Shown here: piece by piece, positions 24,893-36,630 of the stretch | How the letters are laid out: each line of letters starts with the position of its first letter | Numbering within the stretch: position 1 is the stretch's first letter | NCBI GenBank assembly: GCA_029891345.1 | Contig: CM057009.1 | Coordinates: forward strand, 306,033,166 to 306,097,165 | DNA: 64,000 nt | Source of the DNA: Dryococelus australis | Taxonomy: Eukaryota > Arthropoda > Insecta > Phasmatodea > Phasmatidae | Reading direction: 5' to 3' | The notes under the pieces: model-generated | What the model saw: the letters and a program-made list of their open reading frames with translations, nothing else | Database searches by the model: none | Told to the model about the DNA's origin: nothing | Position numbers and translations under genes: made by a program

Positions 24893-26001
24893 GCCATGTA
24901 CGCAACATGTCATTAAAATTTTTATTTTATATAAAAAAAAAAAAAACCATTTTATGAGCACGCCTTAAAATGAATCAGGATATTATATATTAATCGCTCT
25001 TGTTATATTTGTGAGAAAGACTTCGTTTGTTTTGTTTTCATTTCCCAAAAAAACTAAAATTTGGTTTTTTGTCATGCCATAATGCAAAACCGGTGCAATC
25101 CATTTTTTCTATGTAAGGAAGGAGTGATTATAAGAAATGTCTACAAGCTGAAAGGTGTTTCGTAAAAGTCTTTGCTTTGACGCAACTTAAGTAGTTAATT
25201 TAATTTATACGTGTAGTTTATTAATTCATTAACGCAGACTTCAGGTCCTTACGGTTTCAACTTCGTTTACGGTGATAATCTGACTACCCCTATTCTATTA
25301 AGGAAGGGGAGTGTTTTTAAGCACTAAATTGTCAAACGCATCGGGTCCACTATCAACACGATACTACACAAACATTTTCTTCTTCTGTTTGAAACAAATT
25401 CAGATAGCCTACTTGTCAATGTCGCCATCATAACCTCTATTTTCAAAGCCTCCCTCTTTTCCTTGGTATTAATTTAAGGATAAAGAATATGGTAGATTCC
25501 CTCTTTTTTTTTTTATGGAACCATCTCACAAAGTTAGTTTCTCACGTTCATCGCCAACCTGTACATGCAATTTTGAGCAGTGGATTTTTGCAAAGCTTGA
25601 TATCGAAAGTTTTTAATTAACAGTTTATCAACTGAAGTTTTTTGTGCTTTACTTGGCCCTCTTACTGCCATCCCCATGCTCGCCTTTTAGATTCAAGTAA
25701 AATGGGCTGGTGCGTTGTCTGCACAACAGTCGATCCTGAGTCGATCTCACTCTTGCGTTAATGGGGTGAAAGGCACCACCGACAACAGAGAACAGGAAAT
25801 TATTAATGTTATTAATTATCCTACTTTTCCCGATGGCTATATCATATTCTCAGGGAATTTAATCGATGACATTGGTAGGTATAATGTTTCGATGGTGAAA
25901 AAAGTATTAATTACTTAAAGACATTATCAACCATCCAAAATAATTTCCAGCTTCCCACAAATTTTCACAACTATCAAGGAAACTTAAGGATACTTTGATA
26001 T
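24893..26001. other. Unassigned intergenic sequence
   Basis: No gene recognised. The frame at 25715-25918 has no domain I know. Homopolymer A and T runs near 24940 and 25505. Confidence 0.4.
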
Positions 26002-26236
26002 AGGCTATTCACGGTAAAGTGAGCACTTTTTAAGGCCCTTCGAAAGTTTTCCTTGTGGCCAATTTCTGTCTTTCCGTCACTTTTTAATATCAACATTGCT
26101 AGGTGACTGATAAATGAGGTGTATACTTTCACCACGCTCACAAGGTAATGCCTGAGTCTGCAATGAAACATACTTATTAGTGGCTAATGGCTGATGAGAG
26201 GGCCTTAAAAAGTGCTCACTTTACCGTGAACAGCCT
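26002..26236. mobile_element. MITE-C (TIR family 1, third interior)
   Basis: A 235-bp element whose termini AGGCTATTCACGGTAAAGTG and AAAAAGTGCTCACTTTACCGTGAACAGCCT are near-perfect inverses of each other. The interior differs from both MITE-A and MITE-B. TATA flanks both ends. The well-preserved termini suggest it is one of the younger insertions here. Confidence 0.85.
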
Positions 26237-27267
26237 ATAATGAATATTCCCTTAGTAACAGGCGATTAAATTATATTGGGCCTAATGATACCGAGTGTTC
26301 GACCAACCATTGTGACAAAGAAAAAAAAAAATTAACGTAGTCTTTGTTAGAATATTGAAATTAAAATTTCATCTCAAAGGTATTGGCGAGACCCGATTAT
26401 ACCTGGTGACACATGTTCACACACATACACATCGATAATAATGTAATTTGTTAAGTCTTATTGGCAAACTAAAATAGGGTTAAAATTACTTTACAATGGC
26501 TATCAATTTTTAATGTTTCAATGTTTCGTTTATGTTATTCAAATTTCTTCCATTTTTTAAATACAGAACAATATGCTAACCAAACCAAATTTGTCTCTGT
26601 GCTCCACTGAACTGAACTGATACTTAATTTGAGAGCAGTCGGTTTCGTAGTTCCTAACGTGTATTTATTGAAATATTGCCTTTGTATAAAAAATACCGAC
26701 GGCAGATCCTACAACACGTGCTTCATATGTTTGCTATTATTACAAGAAGCGTGGGTTAAGTCGGTGTAATAATTGCAGAGTTATGATGCGTTTAAATAAA
26801 TATTTATAACACTACACTTATGAAAATAGTAGTCTGATTAAATGAACTTCCATCAATGTTAGATGCATCCAGTAACTCAACTAGTAAATCGAAATTGGTG
26901 GAACATAATTGGTGGAACATATCATATAAGGTAAAAGAGACAAACTAGTAATTAATCTATCTTCATAGGCCATGAATCACTGCCATGCAATTTTACGAGA
27001 TACTTTGCTGATACTTAAGCCGTTCGGCAGGAAAATATTATTTTATGAAGATGAAATTTTTATTCTTGTTGGTCGGTGTTGCACATTTCAGTATTGATCT
27101 GCGCACTTTTTTTCTGTGGTAACAAATTCAATTTGTTATAATGATACGATTATTTTGTCCAGTAAAGTAAAATAATTTTATGTGCGCAATTAATTACAAA
27201 AAAAAAAAAAATTGTTCCACTAAATAATTTTCTTGCAGCACAGTCGATTGCGGGCACTTTTTTGGTC
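26237..27267. other. Unassigned intergenic sequence
   Basis: AT-rich, no gene recognised. An imperfect tandem of a GTGGAACATA motif lies near 26898-26920. Confidence 0.4.
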
Positions 27268-27470
27268 GTGTTTTCACGCAGCGTGGATCTGTGACCCATG
27301 CCACACCTGCGTGTTTTCACGCAGCGTGGATCTGTGACCCATGCCACACCTGCGTGTTTTCACGCTGCGAGGATCTGCGACCCATGCCACACCTGCGTGT
27401 TTTCACGCTGCGAGGATCTGCGGACCATGCCACACCTGCGTGTTTTCACGCTGCGAGGATCTGCGACAAT
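27268..27470 (+). repeat. 43-bp tandem repeat, about 4.7 units
   Basis: Units start at 27268, 27311, 27354, 27397 and 27440. Each begins GTGTTTTCACGC. The first two read GCAGCGTGGATCTGTGACCC, the later ones GCTGCGAGGATCTGCG. 43 is not a multiple of three, so the peptide repeat cycles frames and is not a protein repeat. The core GCGTGTTTTCACGCTG resembles GCGTGATTTCACGCTG in the TIR element at 28404-28652. Confidence 0.9.
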
Positions 27471-27529
27471 GTGCGCCTTGTAGTGTGTACTGGCAACATC
27501 GTCGATGTGCGGATCTTTAATTATAAACA

Positions 27530-27830
27530 GGAAATCATTAAAAATGCAGGTGTTGTACTATGTGCAGCGTTTGTTATTCAAAAGCGGCGTCGACGTCGAT
27601 ATCAGATAAAATAATAGATCCTTCCCGTATTAAGTGAAAGGTCAGCATAGGAGAACTGAGTGCTCCTAGATACAATACTGAAAGAAAACTCAAAGAAGTT
27701 TTTCTAATATTACAGAATGCCCATCAGCTCATTTTAAATGCTATTGTCTATTGTGAAGGACGTGGTATAAAAAACAACACAGCAATGAGGTAATGTGTTA
27801 GAGCAGAAGAAAAGCTCGCAGTAACATTAC
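27530..27830 (+). pseudogene. PIF/Harbinger transposase relic, N-terminal part
   Basis: Plus-strand frames give, in the order known from insect PIF/Harbinger transposases, an RRRRR-rich start followed by IIDPSRIK, and then NNTAMR and EEKLAVTLRY. The last corresponds to the conserved EERLAVTLRYLATG motif before the catalytic domain. In-frame stops and a breakdown after LRY make it non-functional. The catalytic DDE region is absent. These enzymes cut and paste DNA with a 3-bp target; this copy cannot. Confidence 0.6.
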
Positions 27831-27959
27831 GATATGATTTATTGTGCGAAGTGTTAATTAACACTGCCGATATGTAACGACATCAAACAAAACAGACATG
27901 GAAGTACAATAAAAACGTATTATATAGAAACCTCTAAAGTAAACAATGAAATGAAAGAG

Positions 27960-28350
27960 TCGTCGTCGGATCCCCCGTTACTTTCAACGGGAGATGATTC
28001 CATGAATTGATGGGTAGAAGGTGAAGGTAGGTTTCTCTGACGAAGGATCGAGACTGCTGATAGAAGTAGAGAGCTAGGCGAAGGAGAAGGAGTTCTGTTG
28101 TAGATGGTGAATAGGAATGCCTTATTTACGAATAAATGATACAGTATTAAAGTGTTTATACTACTAGTACTTAACCACGTATCGATTTGTTACCTGCGTC
28201 CAACTCGGTCCACGAGTATCCCACTACAGCCGCAGATTCCGACATTCAAGAATCTCTCTTCTTATCTCTGTTTTTATATTCTTTGTTTCTTGGACCACAG
28301 GTGCTTTTGCACCTCCAAAATGATCACTTCAATATCTAATATCATCTTGT
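27960..28350 (-). pseudogene. MADF-domain partner of PIF/Harbinger, relic
   Basis: On the minus strand the start resembles a MADF domain (DIEVIILEVQKH then W-S-K-K, and NRDKKRDSW after a frame change), followed by a Ser/Pro- and Asp-rich tail ending near SDDDSFISLFTL. PIF/Harbinger elements usually carry a Myb/SANT- or MADF-type DNA-binding protein next to the transposase. This one faces the transposase relic at 27530-27830 convergently. It carries stops and frameshifts. Confidence 0.45.
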
Positions 28351-28403
28351 TTATAACATCACTCGGTACACAATGATGGTTCTATGTTTACACTACAACA
28401 TAG

Positions 28404-28652
28404 ACTGGATACACGTGCGGCGTGATTTCCCGCGCGTGTGGCCAGGCAACATCACGCACAGGTGATTATCCGCCCAAGAAATAGATCGTGGCGCGTTCTT
28501 GGGCGGGCGGCCTTGAAGACGCGCCTCCCGCACCTTTCGTCTGCGGGAATTCACGCTGCGTCTGGCCAGTCTCGTTACAATTGCTGCGGTCCATATGTCT
28601 GGCGTGATATAATCCTGCCACACAGCGTGAAATCACGCCTGCGTGGCCTTAG
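28404..28652. mobile_element. GC-rich TIR element, possible Harbinger MITE
   Basis: About 250 bp with imperfect ~48-bp terminal inverted repeats. The left end reads GTGCGGCGTGATTTCCCGCG. The right end, reverse complemented, reads GCAGGCGTGATTTCACGCTG, and both continue to GGC(A/C)AGG and ATCACGC. The GCGTGA(A/T)TTC core recurs a third time near 28545. It lies directly beside the PIF/Harbinger coding relics and may be their terminal part. Confidence 0.6.
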
Positions 28653-28774
28653 CCTGATGAGCCCACGAATCAGTTCGCTTTGCATTATTGTCATTTTTTA
28701 TTTTTAGTTTTTTTTTCTATGAGTTTTTTTTAATATGTCGTCAATGGCAACTTTTTTTGTATTTTGTAATTGTT

Positions 28775-28796
28775 TATATATATATATATATATATA
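28775..28796. repeat. (TA)n microsatellite
   Basis: Uninterrupted TA dinucleotides. Confidence 0.9.
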
Positions 28797-28871
28797 ATTT
28801 ATGTGCAATTAAGAATCACTCGATAAAACGAAAATAATAATTTTATCTCAGATAATAATAAAAGTAATAGG

Positions 28872-29994
28872 GTTATGGGGCTACGGAAACAGACAGTATT
28901 TCGGGTGAGGATCGAGGATTTGACCTTGACGTAAAATTTTTCCCTTCCCCCCCCCCCCCCCCCAAAATCGCTCATTTGTGCACAAAAGCGTGTCTTAGCC
29001 CAAAAATGCCGTAAAATTTTACTTCGTTCCCTTCAAATTTCCCATTTTTCCTGAAAATTTCCCGTTTTTTCTTCAAAAAGACAGAAGTCACACCACAGCC
29101 ACAAAAAGGCAAAAACGAGCCGATTTTATGATTTTGGGTGGCTTTCTACTCCTTCTACACAAAAACAATGTGATATCTAAGAAATAGATCAAATAATATT
29201 ATTTGAATAAGTTACTTCTTTAAAATATATTTTTATAATTAAACACTTTATAGACGTAAAGTAACAATTGTTGTATATCGCCGGACTCGTCTTTCAAGGC
29301 GCATACGATCGTGACGTCATAATAAAATTATTAAAATAATAATTTTTTTTATTTGAGTGATGCTGGAGCTCGCAAGTACTTGTATCATGGTTATTTACAC
29401 TCTGTCTCTACCCCCCCGTGTGACGCCTGTTGATGACGTCACTGCTCGCGCATGTTATAGCTAGCGTGTCTACCCTGGCGGACCTGTCGCAGCTGGCGCT
29501 TCTGACTCGCAGGCCTGTCGGCTTGTGCATGCATGTGCGGTTACATGGTGAGACGACTTGATTTTTGTACAACAGTAAAAAACGAATTGTATAAAGTAAA
29601 ATATTCATACAAAAATATTTGTTTTTCAAAAAAATAATTATTGAAAATCGAATATGTTTTACAAAGTCCTGCCTGGAATATGCTTTACAATCATTTTTAT
29701 ATATCTTCTCATGTATGGAAAATTACATCTATAAATTTGTAAATAAATATATACACTGATGGTCCACGCACTCTAGCAGGCTATGAAGAAACTATGTAGA
29801 CGGCGGAGTCGAACAAGTGTGAGCAATCAGTGGAGCAAAAGCGGCTAATCGAATGAGAGAGACAAGAGAGAAAGGAAAGAGAGAGACGAAACAAGCGATA
29901 TTTTGAAGAGAAAAAAAAAGGGGGGAAAATGTTAGGTTAAGGTCAGATCCTCGATCCTCTGCCGAAATCTCGTCTGTTTCCGTAGCCCCATAAC
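28872..29994. mobile_element. 1.1-kb non-autonomous TIR element
   Basis: Begins GTTATGGGGCTACGGAAACA and ends with its inverse. The inverted similarity extends about 60 bp through GAGGATCGAGGAT and GACCTT. The interior has a run of about 17 C near 28952-28969, CCCGTTTTTTCTTC-type short repeats and several TGACGTCA-like motifs near 29310 and 29435. No transposase motif was found. Boundaries are clear from the TIRs. Superfamily unknown. Confidence 0.8.
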
Positions 29995-31007
29995 GCTACT
30001 ACTAATAAACATATTATCATATGTATTCATCTTGTTCAGTTAACTCAAATCCCATAATTCAATACAAAATAATAATTAAGCAAAGTATTTTAAACTTACG
30101 TCATTGCTCACTACGTCGTCACGGAAAACTTGGTTTTCTGTAAGGACATAGTAAAGGAATGGCGTATGTTAAATATATTTCGCTTAGTCATTCGCCCCAT
30201 TGCATGAATCTTTCAAAGAACTTACAAAACAGTTACCAAGTTCTCTTCCTAATTTACTACCTAAATATAACCTATTCTAACAAACATTAATTGAAACTCT
30301 CCCAAACGATATAACATGTTAAGTGTAAATCGTTCTATTTATGAAAATAATTATGATGCTTTTGGTCTCATCTGTGCACCCACTTGAGTTATTGTTGCAT
30401 TAGCTTAAGTCTGCGGAAATACAAACATTATGTACACGTCCATAAGAATTCGGAAATAGCAATGTTTTGTAATAATATACGTAGCAACAAGAAGTCTCCC
30501 TTAATAGAGTAGCTTTCAACCAGTAAATCTTTTGGGTGCGTATAACTACGTTGCCATGCATTGCATATACCATTAACAGTTTGTAGTGCACTTACACAAA
30601 TAAGACAGTATCTCAGTGAAACAAACAAAAAACACAACAAAATTATGTACTAGATTGATAAAATTAATACAAAGTTGTGTAATTTCGTAATCTGTAGGAC
30701 TGCAGTTAGTGTAAGGGTAACCCAGCTTAAAGTGAAGCTTGCAGATACGAATGTTTATGTGGAAACATACTCAGACACTCAGTTACCAGTAAAATGATGA
30801 AGAATAAATAAGGCGAAAAATTAAAGAAAAAAGGTAAAAATTACTAACTAAAAAACCAACACAAATTACTGATTTCATCGATTCGCATATTGTTGTAAAC
30901 GTGCTAGTGAATGGTTTACACTGGCCAATTCAGGAAATTTTTGAAGTCACCAAGAAAATGAAGCTTAGAAGATAATGCTTGGAGTTGCTTTACAAACTAA
31001 TTAGGAA
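29995..31007. other. Unassigned intergenic sequence
   Basis: AT-rich, no gene recognised. Confidence 0.4.
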
Positions 31008-31319
31008 TCATTGACGTGAATAAAAAGGGATTTGCTGGTAAGGACGGGACTTTGACAACTGCTGATAAAGTAAATAGGTCGCGACGCTGCCTCCAGAGAG
31101 ATTCAACATGACAGAAGAGAGAAACCTGACGCTAAGCGAATCCACCTGCACTTCCTGAGGGACGTGCGTGCCGCTGATGAGAAGGTTGTGCAGCTGAGAG
31201 AAGACGGGACGAGGCAAATGTCCTCTTGATGACACCAGACCAGAAACGTACCCATCACTGGAGGTCGGTATCGAGTCGCGGATGTCATCAGAGAAAGGCA
31301 AGCTGATTCCTAACTTCAC
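31008..31319 (-). CDS. Possible host exon, unknown function
   Basis: A 103-codon minus-strand frame in a GC-richer island (about 31060-31320) surrounded by AT-rich DNA. A T-run followed by an AG lies just upstream on the minus strand near 31320, as at a splice acceptor. The predicted peptide has ordinary composition (SSDGYVSGLVSSRG and HVPQEVQVDSLSVRFLSS among its segments) and no domain I recognise. An overlapping frame at 31103-31288 is shorter. It could equally be an old repeat or a chance frame. Confidence 0.25.
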   Translation of the reverse strand: MKLGISLPFSDDIRDSIPTSSDGYVSGLVSSRGHLPRPVFSQLHNLLISGTHVPQEVQVDSLSVRFLSSVMLNLSGGSVATYLLYQQLSKSRPYQQIPFYSRQ

Positions 31320-31365
31320 CAGTTTCGAAAAAAAAAAACGTAATCGAGGTAACTGAACTCATTCA

Positions 31366-31470
31366 GACCTAATGTACACAACTGTGTACAATACGCACGT
31401 GTATTTAATTTTTTGTCTGTACTGCACACTGCGAAGCAAAATTACCAATGATCTTACCAGTGGGTAAATG
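31366..31470 (+). repeat. Dispersed repeat with GTACACA palindrome, copy 1
   Basis: Shares GACCTAAT, GTACACAACTGTGTACA, CACTGCGA and CCAATGAT in the same order with 54055-54150. The GTACACA-AC-TGTGTAC palindrome is perfect in both copies. No coding capacity. Confidence 0.6.
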
Positions 31471-31819
31471 TTTCGCAATCCGTCTCACTGGCCTAGGTCA
31501 AAATAACAGTGTTTGTCTTTATATATGGGACCTAAACTAAAAAAAAAAAAAAAAAGTTTTGTGGTAACCAATATAATTTTATTCGCGACCGCAATCTTTT
31601 GTGAACATAGACAAGATAATAGCTTTTATGTTCCCAACAAAAATTTTTTGTCATTCCAATATTTATTGGAAACTACGAAATAACGATTCGCAGCTAAAAT
31701 GTTACGGTTCTAGCTCCAATGCTGGTTAGTGAGAGTCACAAATGTGTTTTGCGGGTTGTGAGCTGTTGTAGACATGCGTGATCTAACAACAATTAAGAAA
31801 CTTAATTCACTGCCGTCTT

Positions 31820-31890
31820 GAACTGGTTTGGAACCTTGGACTTCTCAACTGCGACCTCAGCGTGTTACCATTACACCACCTTGCTCATCG
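31820..31890 (-). repeat. tRNA-like sequence (SINE head or tRNA pseudogene)
   Basis: On the minus strand GGTGGTGTAATGGTAACACG resembles a box A/D-arm region, and AAGGTTCCAAACC sits at box B spacing but lacks the canonical GGTTCGANTCC. Acceptor-stem pairing is poor, so not a functional tRNA. Probably a short interspersed element head. Confidence 0.4.
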
Positions 31891-33106
31891 TTAAAGCGTT
31901 GTCTTCAGCATGTATATAATGGAAGTCCAATAAGTGGCGCACACGACAAGGCTTGCACACTTCACCTCATGGAAAGTTAATTTACTGGAATCATTTGCGT
32001 GTAACATTTACTTACTTGGATAAAGGAATGATATAATCCGTTCATAAGTAGGCTACTTAAGAAAATCATCCATGAATTAGTTGGTAACCTGGTGCAAAGA
32101 ACCGAGCGCAGACAAATATGGCGTCGTGGCCAGACAGAAGGTGCCAGAGCGCATGCGCACAATATACCGGATCTAGTTTTGCAGTCGCAGCAAAATGTTA
32201 TACTGTGGGTAACATGAATGTTGTTGCTGCCAACGAAATATTTCGCGGCAGACAGTGAAGCTTTTTTCAATAAGTATGTATGTCAGTGAGCACTAAATAG
32301 CTTTGCTACCAGTGAATCTACGTTTTTTTGATCATCTCAATCCGTTATTTACCGACAGCAAAATTTCGCCTTGGAAAGCATCAACCAATTAGTTATTGTA
32401 GCCACTAACAAAACTTTTTTTTTTCAGTGTATTATTCGGAAGATAATAAAAAACATGCTAAACATCAATAACCTACATGCACACTTGCAACCTTTCTTTG
32501 GTTTTGGTTGCACGGGTTAATGAGAATACATTTCAGTTACATGATTGGATCAATCAGGCTTCAGTTGCTTCTACAATGAACGTCTGTGATTGGCGCGCAG
32601 CCACCTGAACAGCGCGACAGTTAAAAATAACCAATCATGAGTTCGCATTTGAACTGAATTGTTGTAATACTATTCGCGGAATCTTTCCGTGGGAAAATAT
32701 ACACTATTACAGAAAATCAGCTATAGAGAAATTCTCAAGATTATAGGCACGTCGATTCACGCAGAAACTCTAATGTTGTGAAAACAGTATCCATGTTACA
32801 AGGGCAGTTTTGTTATCTGTGAGCCGTCAGTAACTAATGTTGCTGTGAATGTTATTTAATATTAAGGTATTAATGTCAATGTAACATTAAGTATTACTGT
32901 GACGTCATTACCTCCTTACTGTACTAGCAACTTTAATGTGGTGCTTACGTAGCGACAAAACAATCACTGTGTTGCGTTTACGTTAAAATTTGTGTTCCCA
33001 TTTTTCTTGCATTTTCTTTGCTTCAAAAAAACATTCCAATGTTAAATTAATGAAATATTATTATTTTGTCATAAAAATTATTATTTCCAATGAACAAATG
33101 ACAACT
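31891..33106. other. Unassigned intergenic sequence
   Basis: No gene recognised. The minus-strand frame at 31977-32270 lacks a known domain. Around 32540-32640 there are CCAATCA and TGATTGG motifs of both orientations, which may mark an unrecognised TIR element. Confidence 0.4.
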
Positions 33107-33190
33107 GGGAGTAGAATCGAACCCGCCCAGTTAGTACTCGATAGTTTCCGCTTTACGGAGCCCTGCGTCCTACCAACTCCGCTATCTCAA
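33107..33190 (-). repeat. tRNA-like sequence (SINE or tRNA pseudogene)
   Basis: Minus strand reads TAGCGGAGTTGGTAGGACGC at the box A position and GCGGGTTCGATTCTACTCC at box B, with about 50 bases between. Ends do not form a convincing acceptor stem, and the same pattern of unique sequence 5' of the tRNA-like part is seen at 5.2 and 56.2 kb. Confidence 0.5.
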
Positions 33191-34412
33191 CACGTCTAAC
33201 TAAGTGCCATATTACGGGTATCGCGAAATAACGATCAACTTCAATTCTCTTTCGTTGTGTCGAAATAATGTATGCTCTATACATATATGTGTAATTCGCA
33301 CACGTAAACTGCTCGGCAAGTCTTGCGAGCTGGTCCAAGCTATATTTAGTTCTCATAGCATGCTTTAGAATCTAATTAGCCTACAGTCGTTTCATTTTAT
33401 GGGGTTATCACTGTTCATTTCTATCTGCTAGTTTACAACGACAGGTTAGTGTAATATTGTGATGGTTGGACTTTTCTTTAACGCCGCAGTAACAATATAT
33501 TTTGTTCGTCCTGTTATTACTAGCTTAATACAACATTTGGTAGCGGCAACATTAATTAAAGTCTTTATTAACACTAAAATTAAAAAATAATTTGCATCGA
33601 CGTAATATAAGTCTTTGTAAATGGTTAACATTATTAACTTTGACACAACGTTTTAATCGTACTTCAACATAAAAGTTTACAGAAATGCTAATTCCTTTGT
33701 TAGAGGAAAAATTTTTTTTTTTGTGTATGGACGTAATAGCAACGAATTTACGAAATGAATCGTAAATCCAGGCCAGAATTACTCAAAATTTTAAAACTCC
33801 GTTCATCAGAGTTTAGCGAACTACAGAGGCAAACAACCTGAAAGTTAGGAATTCAGAATTTTTAATCTGACCCAACCTACGCGCAACGAGCAGGCAGAAA
33901 TATCTCAACCCGTTTAAGTTGATCAAAGTCTGTCAATTAGAGCGTTCGAGGTCTGCTTTCCAAATTGAAAAATTCTGTTATCTCGTAAAGCGGTTTTCTT
34001 GACAGGCGGTCAAGGCTATAGACATGGATCGTGGAAAATCACTCACGATTTCCTTTCCTAACAATGAGTAATGCGGGGTGGCTGGTATATGTTGTCTGCC
34101 ATAAGCGTTGGACGGCATATGAAGCAAACTAAAAATAAATTAAAATACGACGGTGTTGGATTGAAACGTTGGCTTGTAGTTTTTGCGGTGCTTACTTTGC
34201 TGCGCGCTGGCTATGGTGCTAGGTATTCTGGATTATCTTGTCAGACAACACACGTGCTTGTATGTCGTTTTTGGATATACGTTATACACCAATTAAGTAT
34301 ATAATCTGCCCTGAGATCAGCCGGAATGCATAGAACTGGTATTGTTAATGTGTGTCAGTTTGGAAATTTGCTTAAAACTCTGTCGTTTTTTTGTAAGAAG
34401 AGAAGTAAGTAT
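33191..34412. other. Unassigned intergenic sequence
   Basis: AT-rich with no recognisable gene. The frame at 34071-34304 has no known domain. Confidence 0.4.
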
Positions 34413-34809
34413 TGTAACGGTGCTGAAATTTTCACTGTACGACTTCAGAATTTTATTCCACCTAACCAGCTATCCGCCATGTGAGGGTGATCAGCTACCA
34501 GGGTTCTGAAGACTTGCCAGTATGCTGGCCTCCTTCGATGGAGAGCAGAGTAGCCGGTGGGCAGTGCGTCTGCCCGGCTTGACATCGGTATCAGCACTGC
34601 TCGGCGCGGCGCCGCCAGCATGTGTTCCCCCTCTCCGCGCGCCTACCCGATGGCTCAAACCCTTCATCGCAGTTGGCCGTCGCTACGCAACCGTCTGACG
34701 CGGCGGCGTACGTCATCAAGATTTCGAATTAACTGGTTTTGTATTTCCGGCAAATTTTCCGCCCTGTTCTGCAATGTTCCTTCCACACCCGACAACACTA
34801 CGCATGGAC

Positions 34810-34816
34810 TATAAAT
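34810..34816 (+). promoter_or_regulatory. Putative TATA box
   Basis: TATAAAT preceded by about 250 bases of GC-rich DNA and followed by GGGGTGTTGCTAACCCC, a small hairpin. It would be the promoter of the candidate LTR. Confidence 0.35.
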
Positions 34817-34869
34817 GAGGGGTGTTGCTAACCCCGAGGACACACAGCACTAGACGCGCGACAGGAGGA

Positions 34870-34896
34870 CCACACACACACACACACACACACACA
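34870..34896. repeat. (CA)n microsatellite
   Basis: Uninterrupted CA dinucleotides. Confidence 0.9.
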
Positions 34897-35358
34897 AACA
34901 CCACACTCACGTTAATAACGTGATGGGAAACAGGCAGACGGCATTTCCTGCCATGTTTTAATACGAATTTTTAATGGGCGCATGTAAATTTTAATACAGG
35001 GCAAAACACAAATGAGGCATTAATATCCAAAGTCATGTAATTTGTAAATTTTGTTATATATTTTGGAAAGATATTTTTATATGTATTCTTATTGAAAATA
35101 TATATTGTTTGTAACAGATTTTTATAATCACGTGCTCCTATTGGCTCATTTTGTATTCTGAAGCTTGGTTTCAGGCATTTTTGGTATTATACCATTTTTA
35201 CATATGTTGTATGTATTTTGGGGGCATTACACACAAAAAAATATATTTTAGTCCAATATAAAGAAAGAAATATCAATTTGGTGTTTGTTCATTTCTCACA
35301 AATTTGGGGGGGGGGGGACTGTAAGTAGCATCAAAGGGATTGGATAAACCTTTTATTT

Positions 35359-35406
35359 TTTTAATAACTCTGCTGAATATCTTTTTAATAACTCTGCTAA
35401 ATATCT
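35359..35406 (+). repeat. 24-bp tandem duplication
   Basis: Two copies of TTTTAATAACTCTGCTGAAT followed by ATCT, differing at one base (G to A in the second). Confidence 0.85.
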
Positions 35407-36630
35407 ACAGAATAATAAATTGTGTTGGGCAAGTGAATGGTATGACAGTTGGTGAGAACTGTGGTCTCTGCTATGGAGTTTGAGTTTCCTGTGGATGGTC
35501 CTGCTCCGTGGCAGTATAAAAGGTAGATTTAAATGTAAAAAACATTATGCTGGCAGCATATGAGCTTAACGCCCGGTTTCAAGTTATCTTTCAGTAGCTT
35601 ATATATATATATCCCTTTATCACTTTCATTCTTAATGTTTTATATATGGGTCTTTGCACAGAGATTGGCTTTAAAGTTCTATACTGTGCTACTGTCAAGT
35701 CCCACACTTGCTGGACACATCATACATTGTTGGGGCTGTACTCCGCAGACTTACTAACAGCTGCTACCAATAACATCAAGCACAAAAACATTTTTATAGG
35801 ATCCGATATATAACAAAACGTTGCAGTGATACGTTTACGGTTCCAAGAAAATTAATATTAGTTGTAAAAGATAAAATTATATATGAATTTATATGCGTCT
35901 GAAGGGTTACGAAAATACGCCTGGAATCGCCTTTACAACTTCATTATTTACAAGACTTCCCTGGAAACGGAAAGTGAAATGTTACCACGAGAGTTATGCC
36001 GGAAGTCTTCAAATTTTATAAGATGGACATAAAAAAGTTGAAGACCTATACAAGCTACAACATACATTATATGTTTACTTCAGTTTATGTATGGATACCC
36101 GTTTCTCTCACAGCTCCACTCACAAACACACAGTCTACTCAGGAACCATTTATGGTAAACACTGAACAGCTTGTTACTTAATGGATGGAAAACAAGATGT
36201 AGCAGATGTTACTTATTAACTTATTTGACTCCACACAAATATTCCAGTAAATCTGGCGATTGATTCATAATCTCAGTAGAAGAAGCATGCGTTCAAAACA
36301 TAAACCAAGGGGTAGAACTCTTTCCTCGACATTTTATGCTAATTGGTCGAGTACTTCTTTAGATATGACGTAAGATAAAAACGATAATTTTCTGGTTGTG
36401 GCATCTTCCAAAGTAACGGTTAACTAATGTTTTACTTGCATGACTTAGTGCACAGAGTAGGTACCTCAGGGTAAGTTTTAGTTAGATCACTTTTGTCATA
36501 TAGTACAAGGTTATGATTCAGTAAAGGCGGGCAAGCCTAGTGAACAGCAGCGAAGCGTCGGTATCCAGACCAAGCGAAGAATACAAACCACATTAAAGCA
36601 ATAATAGTTTATAAAACATATCAGCGAATC
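35407..36630. other. Unassigned intergenic sequence
   Basis: No gene recognised. Confidence 0.4.

Larger units (their letters stand above)
34413..35299 (+). repeat. Candidate solitary or truncated LTR
   Basis: Starts TGTAACGG and would end TTCTCACA. A GC-rich first 400 bp with TATAAAT at 34810-34816 is followed by an AT-rich part, a typical U3-R-U5 contrast. A TTTGGGGGG run follows two bases after the proposed end, recalling TTTGGGGG-type primer-binding sites of some retroelements, although it then dissolves into a G-run. No partner LTR or pol sequence was recognised. The frame at 34557-34814 (+) lies in U3 and is probably not a gene. Confidence 0.35.

Noticed and set aside
27291-27614. Peptide repeat (CHTCVFSRC type) as a repeat protein
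   Set aside because: The 43-bp unit is not a multiple of three, so the repeat changes frame at each unit and is a DNA-level tandem array.
33107-33190. Functional tRNA gene on the minus strand
   Set aside because: Internal promoter boxes are visible but the ends do not pair into an acceptor stem.
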